DNA from: Rikenellaceae bacterium | GTDB taxonomy: Bacteria > Bacteroidota > Bacteroidia > Bacteroidales > Rikenellaceae | Assembly: GCA_015060115.1 (NCBI GenBank) | Contig: SUZB01000008.1 | Coordinates: 1 to 64,000, forward strand | Direction of reading: 5' to 3' | Length of the DNA stretch: 64,000 nt | In this document: positions 1 through 7,735 of the stretch, piece after piece | Numbering within the stretch: the first letter of the stretch is position 1 | Layout: every line of letters starts with the position of its first letter | The notes under the pieces: model-generated | Databases searched by the model: none | Seen by the model: only the letters and a program-made list of their open reading frames with translations | Told to the model about the DNA's origin: nothing | Translations under genes and position numbers: made by a program

Positions 1-168
1 CCAACTCATTACCTCGTTCTTGAACTTTCCGCATAAACTTTTTATTCTTAGCGGATTATGAGATTATTCCAAAAATACTAAATAATTCCGCAAATGTAGC
101 AACCGACTCTCGATATTTTTAGCCGTGCAAATTTTAGCTCTATTTTTTCACATTCCCGAAAAAAATCG

Positions 169-176
169 TATCTTTA
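169..176 (+). promoter_or_regulatory. Possible -7 box before the PSP1 gene
   Basis: The sequence TATCTTTA resembles the Bacteroidota -7 consensus TAnnTTTG with the last base changed. It lies 43 nt before the ATG at 220. No convincing TTTG -33 box was seen, so the call is tentative. The remainder of positions 1-219 is AT-rich and shows no gene. Confidence 0.35.
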
Positions 177-219
177 CGCCCGAATGTTATATTGACAAAG
201 TATATCCCTTTAGATAACG

Positions 220-1578
220 ATGAGTTGTAACAAAAATCATAAGCCCGAAATGGGTCGCGGATGTTGCTTCTGCGACTGTGGCGACGAGCTGGAGGCAAGA
301 GCCTCGGAGGGCTGCTATAAGCTCCACGAAACCAACTGGTTGGAGGAGTACCCCGACAATATACCCACCGACATCTTCGAGGTGAGGTTTAAGAATACAC
401 GCCGTTCGTACTATCAGAATGTCAATGGCTTGGAGCTTAAGCGTGGCGATATCGTTGCCGTAGAGGCATCGCCCGGCCACGACATCGGCATCATCTCGCT
501 TACGGGCGATATGGTGGCCAAGCAGATGCGACGCACAGGCTTCAACCCCCACAACGGCGAGTTCAAGAAGATCTATCGCAAGGCACGCCCCTACGACATC
601 GAGAAGTGGCAGGAGGCCATAGCCTTGGAGCACGAGACGATGATTGCATCGCGACAGATTGCTGCGGATATGGGTCTTAATATGAAGATTGGCGATGTCG
701 AGTATCAGGGCGACAAGATTAAGGCTATCTTCTACTACATCGCCGATGAGCGTGTCGACTTCCGCGAGCTTATCAAGGTCTTTGCCGAAAGATTCCACAT
801 CCGCATCGAGATGAAGCAGATTGGCGCACGACAGGAGGCGGGTCGCATTGGCGGTATCGGCGCTTGTGGCCGTGAGCTATGTTGTGCATCGTGGATGTCG
901 AGCTTCTCGTCGGTTACGACCAACGCTGCGCGTATGCAGGAGATTTCGCTCAACCCCCAAAAGTTGGCGGGTCAGTGCTCGAAGCTGAAGTGCTGTTTGA
1001 TGTACGAGTACGATGCCTATGCCGATGCTCGCCGTACCATACCTCGCTTGCGTGAGCCGTTGCAGACCTTGGAGGGCGAGTGGTACTTGGTGAAGATCGA
1101 CCCGTTAGCGCAGACTATGTCGTTCTCGACAAGCAAGAACACTATGGCAAACCTCACAACACTCCCCGTAAGCCGTGTCAAGGAGCTTATCGCCCTAAAC
1201 CGTGCTGGTCAGAAGGCGGATACCCTTGTTGGTGAGGGTGGCGAGGCACAGGTTGAAGAGCCTACATATCGTCACGAGGAGGATAGCATCACACGCTTCG
1301 ACTCTAAGACCAAACGCAATAAGCGCAACAAGCGCCGCAAAGAGCAAAAAGAGGAGAGAGAGCCAAGAGAGCAGAAAGCAAAGGTCAAAGAGCAAAAGGA
1401 GCAAAAGGAGCAGCGTGAGCCTCGTGAGCCTAAGCCACAGAGTGCCGAGGGTCAGCCTCGTGAGCAGCGCGAACAGCGTGAGGGTCAGCCCCGCGAAGGT
1501 CAGCGCCGTGGCAACCGCAACCGCTTCCGTGGCAACCGCAACCGCCAGAGTGACCGTGGTGGCGAAAACAAGGAGTAG
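220..1578 (+). CDS. PSP1 domain (RicT/YaaT-like) protein with long basic tail
   Basis: A 452-residue cytoplasmic protein of the PSP1/RicT family. In Bacillus, RicT works with RicA and RicF in a complex that carries Fe-S clusters and affects RNase Y processing; whether this role holds in Bacteroidota is unknown. The N terminus is cysteine-rich (Cys 3, 15, 16, 18, 20). The PSP1 core spans roughly residues 60-300, with the diagnostic stretch GGIGACGRELCC near 210-225 and a second CSKLKCC cluster near 255. From about residue 355 the chain becomes a low-complexity tail of R, K, E, Q, P and G, including repeated QREPRE-like units and RGNRNR motifs, which suggests RNA contact. It heads a compact run: gldH starts 3 nt after the stop. 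The family assignment is secure; the function here is inferred. Confidence 0.88.
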   Translation: MSCNKNHKPEMGRGCCFCDCGDELEARASEGCYKLHETNWLEEYPDNIPTDIFEVRFKNTRRSYYQNVNGLELKRGDIVAVEASPGHDIGIISLTGDMVAKQMRRTGFNPHNGEFKKIYRKARPYDIEKWQEAIALEHETMIASRQIAADMGLNMKIGDVEYQGDKIKAIFYYIADERVDFRELIKVFAERFHIRIEMKQIGARQEAGRIGGIGACGRELCCASWMSSFSSVTTNAARMQEISLNPQKLAGQCSKLKCCLMYEYDAYADARRTIPRLREPLQTLEGEWYLVKIDPLAQTMSFSTSKNTMANLTTLPVSRVKELIALNRAGQKADTLVGEGGEAQVEEPTYRHEEDSITRFDSKTKRNKRNKRRKEQKEEREPREQKAKVKEQKEQKEQREPREPKPQSAEGQPREQREQREGQPREGQRRGNRNRFRGNRNRQSDRGGENKE

Positions 1579-1581
1579 CAG

Positions 1582-2010
1582 ATGCAGAGTGTAATCCGCA
1601 ATATTGTGCTTTTGGCTGTCGTGGTAATTGCTACGGCGTGCAACACCACACCCCGCACCGTAGAGGTTGTGGACCACGAAGGGTCGGTGTGGAGCAGTGC
1701 CGAGGAGATAGTCTACGACAACCAAGATTCGCTTTGTAGCCGAGATATCAAGATTGTGGTGCGCTACGACCGCACATACAAGGCCGACTCCATAGCCCTC
1801 AGGGTGCTCACCGTAGCCCCCGACTCAATGGTCTTGGAGGAGCCTTTTGTGTTGCGTGTGCCCCGCCTTAGCGACCTACGCCCCGATGAGCAGACATTCC
1901 TCTATCGTAGCAATGTGACACTTAGGCACAAGGGCGAATATCTCTTTCGACTAACCCCAGAAAAGGCCGTTGAGGGCATCGCCTCGGTGGGCCTAATAAT
2001 TGAAGAATAA
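1582..2010 (+). CDS. gldH: Gliding motility lipoprotein GldH
   Basis: A 142-residue lipoprotein of the GldH family. Residues 1-20 form a hydrophobic signal ending in the lipobox ATAC, so Cys20 would be the lipidated residue. The rest is a single predicted beta-rich domain (for example the IKIVVRYDRTYKADSIALRV stretch), matching the usual short GldH length. In Flavobacterium GldH is needed for gliding, but it is also conserved in non-motile gut Bacteroidales where its role is unclear. The order PSP1 gene then gldH is common in Bacteroidota and supports the call. The downstream trmB begins 10 nt after the stop. Confidence 0.85.
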   Translation: MQSVIRNIVLLAVVVIATACNTTPRTVEVVDHEGSVWSSAEEIVYDNQDSLCSRDIKIVVRYDRTYKADSIALRVLTVAPDSMVLEEPFVLRVPRLSDLRPDEQTFLYRSNVTLRHKGEYLFRLTPEKAVEGIASVGLIIEE

Positions 2011-2020
2011 TAGTTTAGCA

Positions 2021-2773
2021 ATGGGTAAAGATAAGTTAAGAAAGTTTGCCGAGAACCTCACCTTCAAGTGTATGGTGCAACCTGAGTTCGACGACATCTT
2101 TCACAAGGACCACCCCCTGAAGGGTAATTGGCATAAGGAGTTCTTCCACAACGACAACCCCATAGTCTTGGAGTTGGGCTGTGGCCGTGGCGAGTATACC
2201 GTGGCCTTGGCAGAGCGCAACCCCGACAAGAACTATATCGGCATCGACATCAAGGGTGCCCGTATGTGGCGTGGTGCAAAGACCGCAACGGAGCGCAATA
2301 TGGCAAATGTGGGCTTTGTACGCACACGCATCGAGTTTATCCAGTCGTTCTTTGCCGAGGGCGAGGTAGCCGAGATTTGGATTACCTTCCCCGACCCGCA
2401 GCTCAAGAGCCGAAGAGCAAAAAAGCGCCTCACCTCACCCCTCTTCTTGGCTGAGTACAAGCGCTTCCTAAGTGCCGATGGCGTAATCAACCTCAAGACC
2501 GACTCTAAGCACCTCTACAACTACACAGCAGCCGTTATCGAGCGCTTGGGCCTTGATGCCGAGGTGCAGAACGATGACATATACGGCTCAGGCTACGCCG
2601 ATGAGGTGCTGTCGGTAAAGACCGCCTACGAGACAAAGTTTGTGGCGATGGGTCTGCCCATCACCTACACCCGCTTCCGCCTTGGCCGTTGCTCCACCTT
2701 TGAGCACTTCGACTGGGAGGGCGACGATATATTGGAAAAGGATGCCGAGAGCAACCGTACAAAGGCTTTTTAA
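2021..2773 (+). CDS. trmB: tRNA (guanosine(46)-N7)-methyltransferase TrmB
   Basis: A 250-residue SAM-dependent methyltransferase that makes m7G46 in the variable loop of tRNA. The SAM-binding motif LELGCGRGEYTVALAERNPD lies near residue 50 and is followed by an acidic strand (YIGIDIKGARM). The family signature FPDP appears near residue 124 as WITFPDPQLKSRR, a form of the usual FPDPWPK motif. I chose the ATG at 2021 (MGKDKLRK). An in-frame TTG at 2000 would overlap gldH and adds only seven residues. The gene sits between gldH and rlmD in the same run. Confidence 0.93.
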   Translation: MGKDKLRKFAENLTFKCMVQPEFDDIFHKDHPLKGNWHKEFFHNDNPIVLELGCGRGEYTVALAERNPDKNYIGIDIKGARMWRGAKTATERNMANVGFVRTRIEFIQSFFAEGEVAEIWITFPDPQLKSRRAKKRLTSPLFLAEYKRFLSADGVINLKTDSKHLYNYTAAVIERLGLDAEVQNDDIYGSGYADEVLSVKTAYETKFVAMGLPITYTRFRLGRCSTFEHFDWEGDDILEKDAESNRTKAF

Positions 2774-2785
2774 CCGCAAAAGACG

Positions 2786-4201
2786 ATGGGAAAGAGAAGA
2801 AAGGATTACCCCTTGATTGAGGGTCTGCATATCACCACACTTGCTGCCGAGGGCAAGGCGATGGGCAAGGTTGACAATCAGGTTGTTTTTGTGCCTATGA
2901 CCGTGCCTGGCGATGTTGTCGATGTTCAGGTGCGCAAGCACCACCGCCGATTTATGGAGGCCACCGTGGTGCGCTTCATCGAGAAGTCGCCACTGCGAGT
3001 AGAGCCATTCTGCGAGCACTTTGGTGTATGTGGTGGCTGTAAGTGGCAGAGTCTGCCCTATGAGGAGCAGCTCAACCAAAAGACCAAGCAGGTAGAGGAC
3101 CAGCTGGTGCGTATCGGCCACTTGGATATCCCTGAGGTGCGCCCCTGTCTTGGCTCGGAGCGTACACACGAGTACCGCAACAAGCTCGAATTTACCTTTG
3201 CCGACAAGCGCTGGCTTACCTACGAGGAGATTGCCGAGGGTGGCGACATCGCCACAACACCCGCTGTGGGCTTCCACATTCCCGGATGCTTCGACAAGGT
3301 GCTCGATATTAGAAAGTGCCACTTGCAGGTAGACCTATCCAACCGCATACGCATGGCCACCAAGCAGTTCTGCATCGACAACGGCTACTCGTTCCACAAT
3401 GCGCGTGCCCACGAGGGTCTAATGCGCACAATGGTTATCCGCACCGCCTCTACGGGCGAGGTGATGGTAATCGTGGTATTCAACGAGAACGACACGGAGC
3501 GCATCAACGCCCTGATGTCGCACCTTAGAGATATGTTCCCCGAGATAACCTCGCTCATCTATATGATTAACGAGAAGTGGAACGACTCGTTGGGCGACAG
3601 AGAGCCTATCTGCTTTGCGGGCAAGGACCACATCATCGAGGAGATGGAGGGTCTAAAGTTCAAGGTTGGCCCTAAGTCGTTCTATCAGACTAACTCGGAG
3701 CAGGCGTATGAGCTTTACAAGGTTACGCGCGACTTTGCCGACCTTAAGCCCACCGACACGCTCTACGACCTCTATACCGGCACTGGCACCATCGCCAACT
3801 TCTGCGCTCGCCGTGCCAAGAGGGTTGTTGGCGTGGAGTATGTGCCTGAGGCTATCGAGGATGCTAAGGTAAACTCGATGATTAACTCTATCGACAACAC
3901 GACATTCTATGCTGGCGATATGAAGGATGTGCTGAGCGATGATTTCATCAAGCGCAACGGCCAGCCCGATGTCATCATCCTTGACCCTCCGCGTGCAGGT
4001 GTTGATGAGCGTGTCATCGAGGTTATCAAGCGTGCTGCACCCCAGCGTATGGTATATGTTAGCTGTAACCCCTCGACACAGGCTCGCGACTTGGCGTTGC
4101 TCAGCGATATGTACACGATTGAGGCTGTGCAACCTGTCGATATGTTCCCACATACGCACCATGTCGAGAATGTGGTGAAGCTGAGACTGAAGAGTTATTA
4201 G
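2786..4201 (+). CDS. rlmD: 23S rRNA (uracil(1939)-C5)-methyltransferase RlmD family
   Basis: A 471-residue RumA/TrmA-type RNA uracil methyltransferase. It has an N-terminal TRAM-like segment (residues about 10-65), then CEHFGVCGGCKWQ near residues 74-86, which supplies cysteines for the [4Fe-4S] cluster of this family, and a C-terminal SAM domain with YDLYTGTGTIANF and DPPRAGVD. The catalytic cysteine is Cys427 in YVSCNPSTQ. Bacteroidota often carry one or two RumA-like enzymes, so U1939 versus U747 or tRNA U54 specificity cannot be fixed from sequence alone. The stop codon TAG lies inside the TTATTAG tract that opens the following repeat element. Confidence 0.88.
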   Translation: MGKRRKDYPLIEGLHITTLAAEGKAMGKVDNQVVFVPMTVPGDVVDVQVRKHHRRFMEATVVRFIEKSPLRVEPFCEHFGVCGGCKWQSLPYEEQLNQKTKQVEDQLVRIGHLDIPEVRPCLGSERTHEYRNKLEFTFADKRWLTYEEIAEGGDIATTPAVGFHIPGCFDKVLDIRKCHLQVDLSNRIRMATKQFCIDNGYSFHNARAHEGLMRTMVIRTASTGEVMVIVVFNENDTERINALMSHLRDMFPEITSLIYMINEKWNDSLGDREPICFAGKDHIIEEMEGLKFKVGPKSFYQTNSEQAYELYKVTRDFADLKPTDTLYDLYTGTGTIANFCARRAKRVVGVEYVPEAIEDAKVNSMINSIDNTTFYAGDMKDVLSDDFIKRNGQPDVIILDPPRAGVDERVIEVIKRAAPQRMVYVSCNPSTQARDLALLSDMYTIEAVQPVDMFPHTHHVENVVKLRLKSY

Positions 4202-4362
4202 TTATTAGTTGTTAGTTTTTAGAGGTTTTTAGGATAAGTAAGATCATTAAGACAAGTAAGACGAGTAAGAAATAATGTGATCCCCGACCTCGTAAGGTCC
4301 TAAGGTCCTATCGTCCTAAGGTCTTAAAAATTATCTAACAACTAACAACTAAAAACTAAAAT
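4196..4362. repeat. Family R palindromic repeat array, copy 1
   Basis: The outer arm TTATTAGTTGTTAGTTTTTAG (4196-4216) is matched by its inverted partner CTAACAACTAACAACT near 4335-4352. The inner left arm is made of units like TAAGACNN (4235-4270), the inner right arm of units like AGGTCCTA (4293-4327), with the core TGATCCCCGACCTCGTAA on the + strand at 4278-4295 (inverted orientation). The upstream rlmD stop codon lies in the first unit. Confidence 0.8.
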
Positions 4363-4401
4363 CTCCCCATTTTCTTTTGCAACAACTAATATCTTAACCC
4401 T

Positions 4402-5694
4402 ATGCTTAATAAGCTTTTTGGCTTCGTGAAGGGCGAACATAAGGCTCGCACGGAGATAGTGGCAGGTATCACAACCTTCCTTACGATGTCCTACATCTTG
4501 GCGGTTAATCCCGCGATGTTCAGCCAGCTCGACGGTATGCCCGCTGGCGCAGTATTCACCGCTACGGCCTTGGCAGCTATCATAGGTTGCTTGATGATGG
4601 CCTTCTGGGGCAAGCTACCCTTTGGTCTTGCGCCGGGTATGGGTCTTAACGCCTTCTTCGTCTACACCGTATGTATGGCTATGGGCTACTCTTGGCAGTT
4701 TGCACTTACGGCGGTATTTATCGAGGGTCTTATCTTTATCTTGCTCACCATCACGAATGTACGCGAGGCTATTGTAAACGCCATTCCCATCAATCTGCGC
4801 TACGCTATCGGTGGCGGTATCGGCCTATTTATCGCCTTTATCGGCGTGCAGAATGCCGGTATCATCGTAAATAACGATGCTACGCTCGTAGCCCTCGGCG
4901 ACATCACCTCAGGCTCGGCACTTCTTGGCCTCATCGGCTTGTTGATTACTGGCTTGCTCTATGTCAAGAATGTGCGTGGCGCAATGCTTATCGGCATCCT
5001 CCTCACGACAATCATAGGTATCCCTATGGGCATCACCGAGTATCGTGGTGTGGTATCTATGCCTGAGTCTATCGAGCCTATCTTCTGCCAGTTCCAGTGG
5101 AGCGATATCTGGTCGTTGGATATGCTGGTTGTGGTCTTCACCTTCCTCTTTATAGATATGTTCGACACCGTAGGCACGCTTATTGGCGTATGTACACGCG
5201 CGGGTATGGTAAATAAGGAGGGCAAGATTGAGCGTCTCAACCAGGCATTTATGGCAGATGCTATCGCCACCACCGCAGGTGCCGTTCTCGGTACTTCGAC
5301 CACAACGACCTATGTCGAGAGTGCAGCGGGTGTGGCGCAGGGTGGCCGTACGGGTATGACAGCCTTCGCTATCGCGTGTTGCTTCGCTATCACGCTCTTC
5401 TTCTCGCCCCTCTTCCTCTCGATACCCTCGGCGGCAACAGCCCCCGTGCTTATCATCGTGGGTCTGCTGATGTTAGAGCCTATATGCAAGATAGATTTCA
5501 GCGACTACACCGAGTCTATCCCCGCCTTTATCTGCATCATACTTATGCCCTTGGCATACTCTATATCAGATGGTATCCTTATAGGCCTTATCGCTTATGT
5601 GTTGCTCAACCTGCTGTGCGGTAAGTTCAAGAAACTCACCCCCGCAATGTATATATTGGCAATACTATTTATTCTGAAGTATATCTTTATCTAA
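4402..5694 (+). CDS. NCS2-family purine permease (AzgA/PbuG-like)
   Basis: A 430-residue inner-membrane proton-coupled permease expected to import adenine, guanine or hypoxanthine. The N terminus (KARTEIVAGITTFLTMSYIL) and the segment APGMGLNAFFVYTVC near residue 75 are typical of the AzgA branch of NCS2 rather than the uracil/xanthine branch. A motif DMFDTVGTLIGVC near 250 and GTSTTTTYVESAAGVAQGGRTG near 300 carry the substrate-site residues of the family. About 12-14 hydrophobic segments are seen. It is a single gene closed by a strong hairpin terminator. The exact substrate is inference. Confidence 0.88.
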   Translation: MLNKLFGFVKGEHKARTEIVAGITTFLTMSYILAVNPAMFSQLDGMPAGAVFTATALAAIIGCLMMAFWGKLPFGLAPGMGLNAFFVYTVCMAMGYSWQFALTAVFIEGLIFILLTITNVREAIVNAIPINLRYAIGGGIGLFIAFIGVQNAGIIVNNDATLVALGDITSGSALLGLIGLLITGLLYVKNVRGAMLIGILLTTIIGIPMGITEYRGVVSMPESIEPIFCQFQWSDIWSLDMLVVVFTFLFIDMFDTVGTLIGVCTRAGMVNKEGKIERLNQAFMADAIATTAGAVLGTSTTTTYVESAAGVAQGGRTGMTAFAIACCFAITLFFSPLFLSIPSAATAPVLIIVGLLMLEPICKIDFSDYTESIPAFICIILMPLAYSISDGILIGLIAYVLLNLLCGKFKKLTPAMYILAILFILKYIFI

Positions 5695-5705
5695 GTACTC
5701 TTTAT

Positions 5706-5746
5706 ACACAGTAAAGGGCTGACCCCGGGTCAGCCCTTTACTGTGT
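5706..5746 (+). terminator. Strong hairpin terminator after the permease
   Basis: Perfect inverted repeat with arms ACACAGTAAAGGGCTGACCC and its complement around a single central C. It starts 12 nt past the permease stop and is followed by a TTTAT tract. Because the stem is symmetric it could also serve the leftward chromate-transporter operon that ends at 5758. Confidence 0.85.
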
Positions 5747-5757
5747 TTATATCTTTA

Positions 5758-6306
5758 TCACTGTGGCCAGTAGATTACTACGCCTGCGATGCCCGAAACG
5801 ACGATAAGAAGTATCGGGTTTACCTTCTTTGCCGAGCCGAGGAGCGCAAGGGCGAAGATTAGCCAGCTCCAGCCATCAATAAAGCTACGACCATCGTCGC
5901 TATGGGGGAAGATAAGAAGCAGCGCTGCCGACATAATCATACCCACCACTACGGGGCGCATCGCGAGGACAACGCTCTGCACATAGCGGTTGTTGTGCAG
6001 CTTTAGGAAGAAGCGCGTTAGTAGTATCATCAGCGTGAGCGCAGGTATGCAGACCGCCGTTGTAGCGACCATCGAGCCGAGAACGCCAGCCACCTCGTAG
6101 CCGATATATGTTGCTGAGTTTAAGGCGATAGGGCCGGGTGTCATCTGCGATATGGCGATGATATCCGAGAACTCGCCATTCGTGAGCCACTCGTTGCGCA
6201 CCACAACCTCGCTATGTATCAGCGAGAGCATAGCATAACCACCACCAAAGCCAAAGAAGCCGATTTTAAGGTAGCTCCAGACAAGTTGCAGGAGTGTAGC
6301 AATCAT
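5758..6306 (-). CDS. Chromate transporter, single CHR domain (second of pair)
   Basis: A 182-residue membrane protein of the CHR family in its half-size form; such proteins usually work as a pair. The N terminus shows LKIGFFGFGGGYAMLSL, and MTPGPIALNSATYIGYEVAG is the conserved PGP motif. About six hydrophobic segments follow. I placed the start at 6306 because the ATG there overlaps the stop of the upstream CHR gene as ATGA, the usual arrangement for coupled translation; the longer reading frame to 6399 gives an unlikely hydrophilic extension inside its neighbour. The real substrate (chromate, sulfate or another anion) cannot be told. Confidence 0.85.
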   Translation of the reverse strand: MIATLLQLVWSYLKIGFFGFGGGYAMLSLIHSEVVVRNEWLTNGEFSDIIAISQMTPGPIALNSATYIGYEVAGVLGSMVATTAVCIPALTLMILLTRFFLKLHNNRYVQSVVLAMRPVVVGMIMSAALLLIFPHSDDGRSFIDGWSWLIFALALLGSAKKVNPILLIVVSGIAGVVIYWPQ

Positions 6307-6845
6307 TTTTGCGCCTCCTTTCCGCGATATGCCGCAATCAAGATGCCCACCAACGCTCCCGCCACGAGGAACAGGATAGGCGAGATGCCCCAGTACCATA
6401 CAGCTACGGCCACGGCCAACGCTACGGCAATCAGTATCCAGTGCATACCCTTCGTTAGACCCACGATAGGTGCAACGATAAGGGCAACCACCGCAGGGCG
6501 CATACCACGAAAGGCGGCATCTACCCAGGGATTTTGGCGTATGTTGTTAAAGAATATGGCGACAAGCAAGATGATGACAAACGAGGGCACGACAACGCCC
6601 AAAACAGCCGCCAAAGCACCCAAATATTTGCGCTCCTTATATCCTACAAAGACAGCGGTGTTGAGCGCAATAGGGCCGGGTGCAGCCTGAGCAATGGTTA
6701 GCAGGTCGACGAACTCCCGCTCCGAGAGCCAACGGCGGTTGTGGATAACCTCGTGCTGGATAAGGGGTATCATGGCGTAGCCACCACCAAAGGTGAATGC
6801 GCCAATCTTAAGAAACGACCAAAATATGTTGATTAGCTCGCGCAT
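6303..6845 (-). CDS. Chromate transporter, single CHR domain (first of pair)
   Basis: A 180-residue CHR-domain membrane protein, the partner of the next gene downstream. It has the N-terminal LKIGAFTFGGGYAMIPLIQHEV motif and AAPGPIALNTAVFVGYK near residue 60, the same order as its neighbour, which shows the two are paralogous halves of the full-length ChrA layout. It follows the methyltransferase gene by 5 nt, and its stop overlaps the start of the second CHR gene by 4 nt. Export of chromate is the textbook role; in a gut anaerobe another anion is possible. Confidence 0.86.
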   Translation of the reverse strand: MRELINIFWSFLKIGAFTFGGGYAMIPLIQHEVIHNRRWLSEREFVDLLTIAQAAPGPIALNTAVFVGYKERKYLGALAAVLGVVVPSFVIILLVAIFFNNIRQNPWVDAAFRGMRPAVVALIVAPIVGLTKGMHWILIAVALAVAVAVWYWGISPILFLVAGALVGILIAAYRGKEAQK

Positions 6846-6850
6846 TGTCG

Positions 6851-7735
6851 CTATCGTCTAAAGCGGTAGTATGTGCCGAAGGGTATCTGCTTTTTGCTCC
6901 TGTCTTCGAAGTATAGCTCGCCCATCTGCTCGCTTCGTGGTGTGCCAAATGCCTGATGCACAGCAGTTCGTGCAAGCATCGCCGAGAGCCCCATAGAGTA
7001 GAGGTTGAAGACGAGGAAGGCATCTTTCGCCTCCAGAAGCTTGGCGCACTGCTCCAGCATATTGCAGATGTCGTCCTCCAGTACCCACTTCTCGCCATTG
7101 GCACCACGACCGTATGCTGGCGGGTCAAGGATTATGCCGTGATACTTGTTGCCACGGCGCACCTCGCGTTCCACAAATTTTGTGGCATCCTCAACAATCC
7201 AGCGAACACCATCTAACGATGACGACTCCATATTCTCGCGCGACCAGGTTACAACCTGCTTGACAGAGTCTACATGCGTAACATCTGCCCCTGCGGCACG
7301 CGCAGCAAGCGTAGCACCACCCGTATAGGCAAAGAGGTTCAGTACCTTGGGCCGCTCGATGCCCTCTTTGCGTAGGTCGTGAATCGTGTCGTAGATAAAC
7401 TCCCAGTTTGCCGACTGCTCAGGGAAGATGCCCACATGCTTAAATGAGGTGAGTGCCAGGCGCATGCGAAGGTGCATCTCCTTGTAGTCGAACTTCACTG
7501 TCCAGCGCGAGGGCATCTCAGGCTTTAGGCGCCACTCGCCACGCTCCTCGCCCTTGTTGGAGCGCAGAAACGAGGCATCTGCGGCCAGCCACTTGCCCTC
7601 CGATAGGCTCTTGCGCCATATCGCCTGAGGCTCAGGACGGCGCACAACATAGTCGCCAAAGCGCTCGAGCTTCTCGCCATCGCCCGTGTCGAGGAGTTCG
7701 TAATCCGGAATATTGGGTGTTAGCTGCTTAATCAT
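6851..7735 (-). CDS. Class I SAM-dependent methyltransferase (RlmI/RlmK-like)
   Basis: A 294-residue cytoplasmic methyltransferase. The SAM-binding motif VLNLFAYTGGATLAARAAGADVTHVD lies near residues 140-165, and the catalytic-type motif ILDPPAYGRG near 220 is the NPPY-like loop seen in RlmI and the C-terminal part of RlmKL, so a 23S rRNA cytosine or guanine is a reasonable substrate. It lacks the N-terminal PUA domain of RlmI. Its start touches the stop of the upstream U32 gene with no gap. Pairing with a U32 protein, some of which hydroxylate rRNA, fits an RNA-modification role, but the target is not proven. Confidence 0.8.
   Translation of the reverse strand: MIKQLTPNIPDYELLDTGDGEKLERFGDYVVRRPEPQAIWRKSLSEGKWLAADASFLRSNKGEERGEWRLKPEMPSRWTVKFDYKEMHLRMRLALTSFKHVGIFPEQSANWEFIYDTIHDLRKEGIERPKVLNLFAYTGGATLAARAAGADVTHVDSVKQVVTWSRENMESSSLDGVRWIVEDATKFVEREVRRGNKYHGIILDPPAYGRGANGEKWVLEDDICNMLEQCAKLLEAKDAFLVFNLYSMGLSAMLARTAVHQAFGTPRSEQMGELYFEDRSKKQIPFGTYYRFRR

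Noticed and set aside
1195..1725. Open frame of 176 residues on the - strand opposite the PSP1 tail
   Set aside because: It is very leucine-rich only because the + strand codes for a repetitive R/E/Q tail; it overlaps two real genes and has no homology I can see.
2391..2430. Variant FPDPQLKSRR in place of FPDPWPK in TrmB, as a possible loss of function
   Set aside because: The rest of the enzyme is intact and this variation seems ordinary for Bacteroidota TrmB, so it is not reported as unusual.
4196..4362. R arrays considered as integron attC sites or IS ends
   Set aside because: No integrase or transposase gene lies nearby, the arms are built of short tandem units, and the outer ends show no clear target duplication. 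A mobile origin is still possible but not shown.
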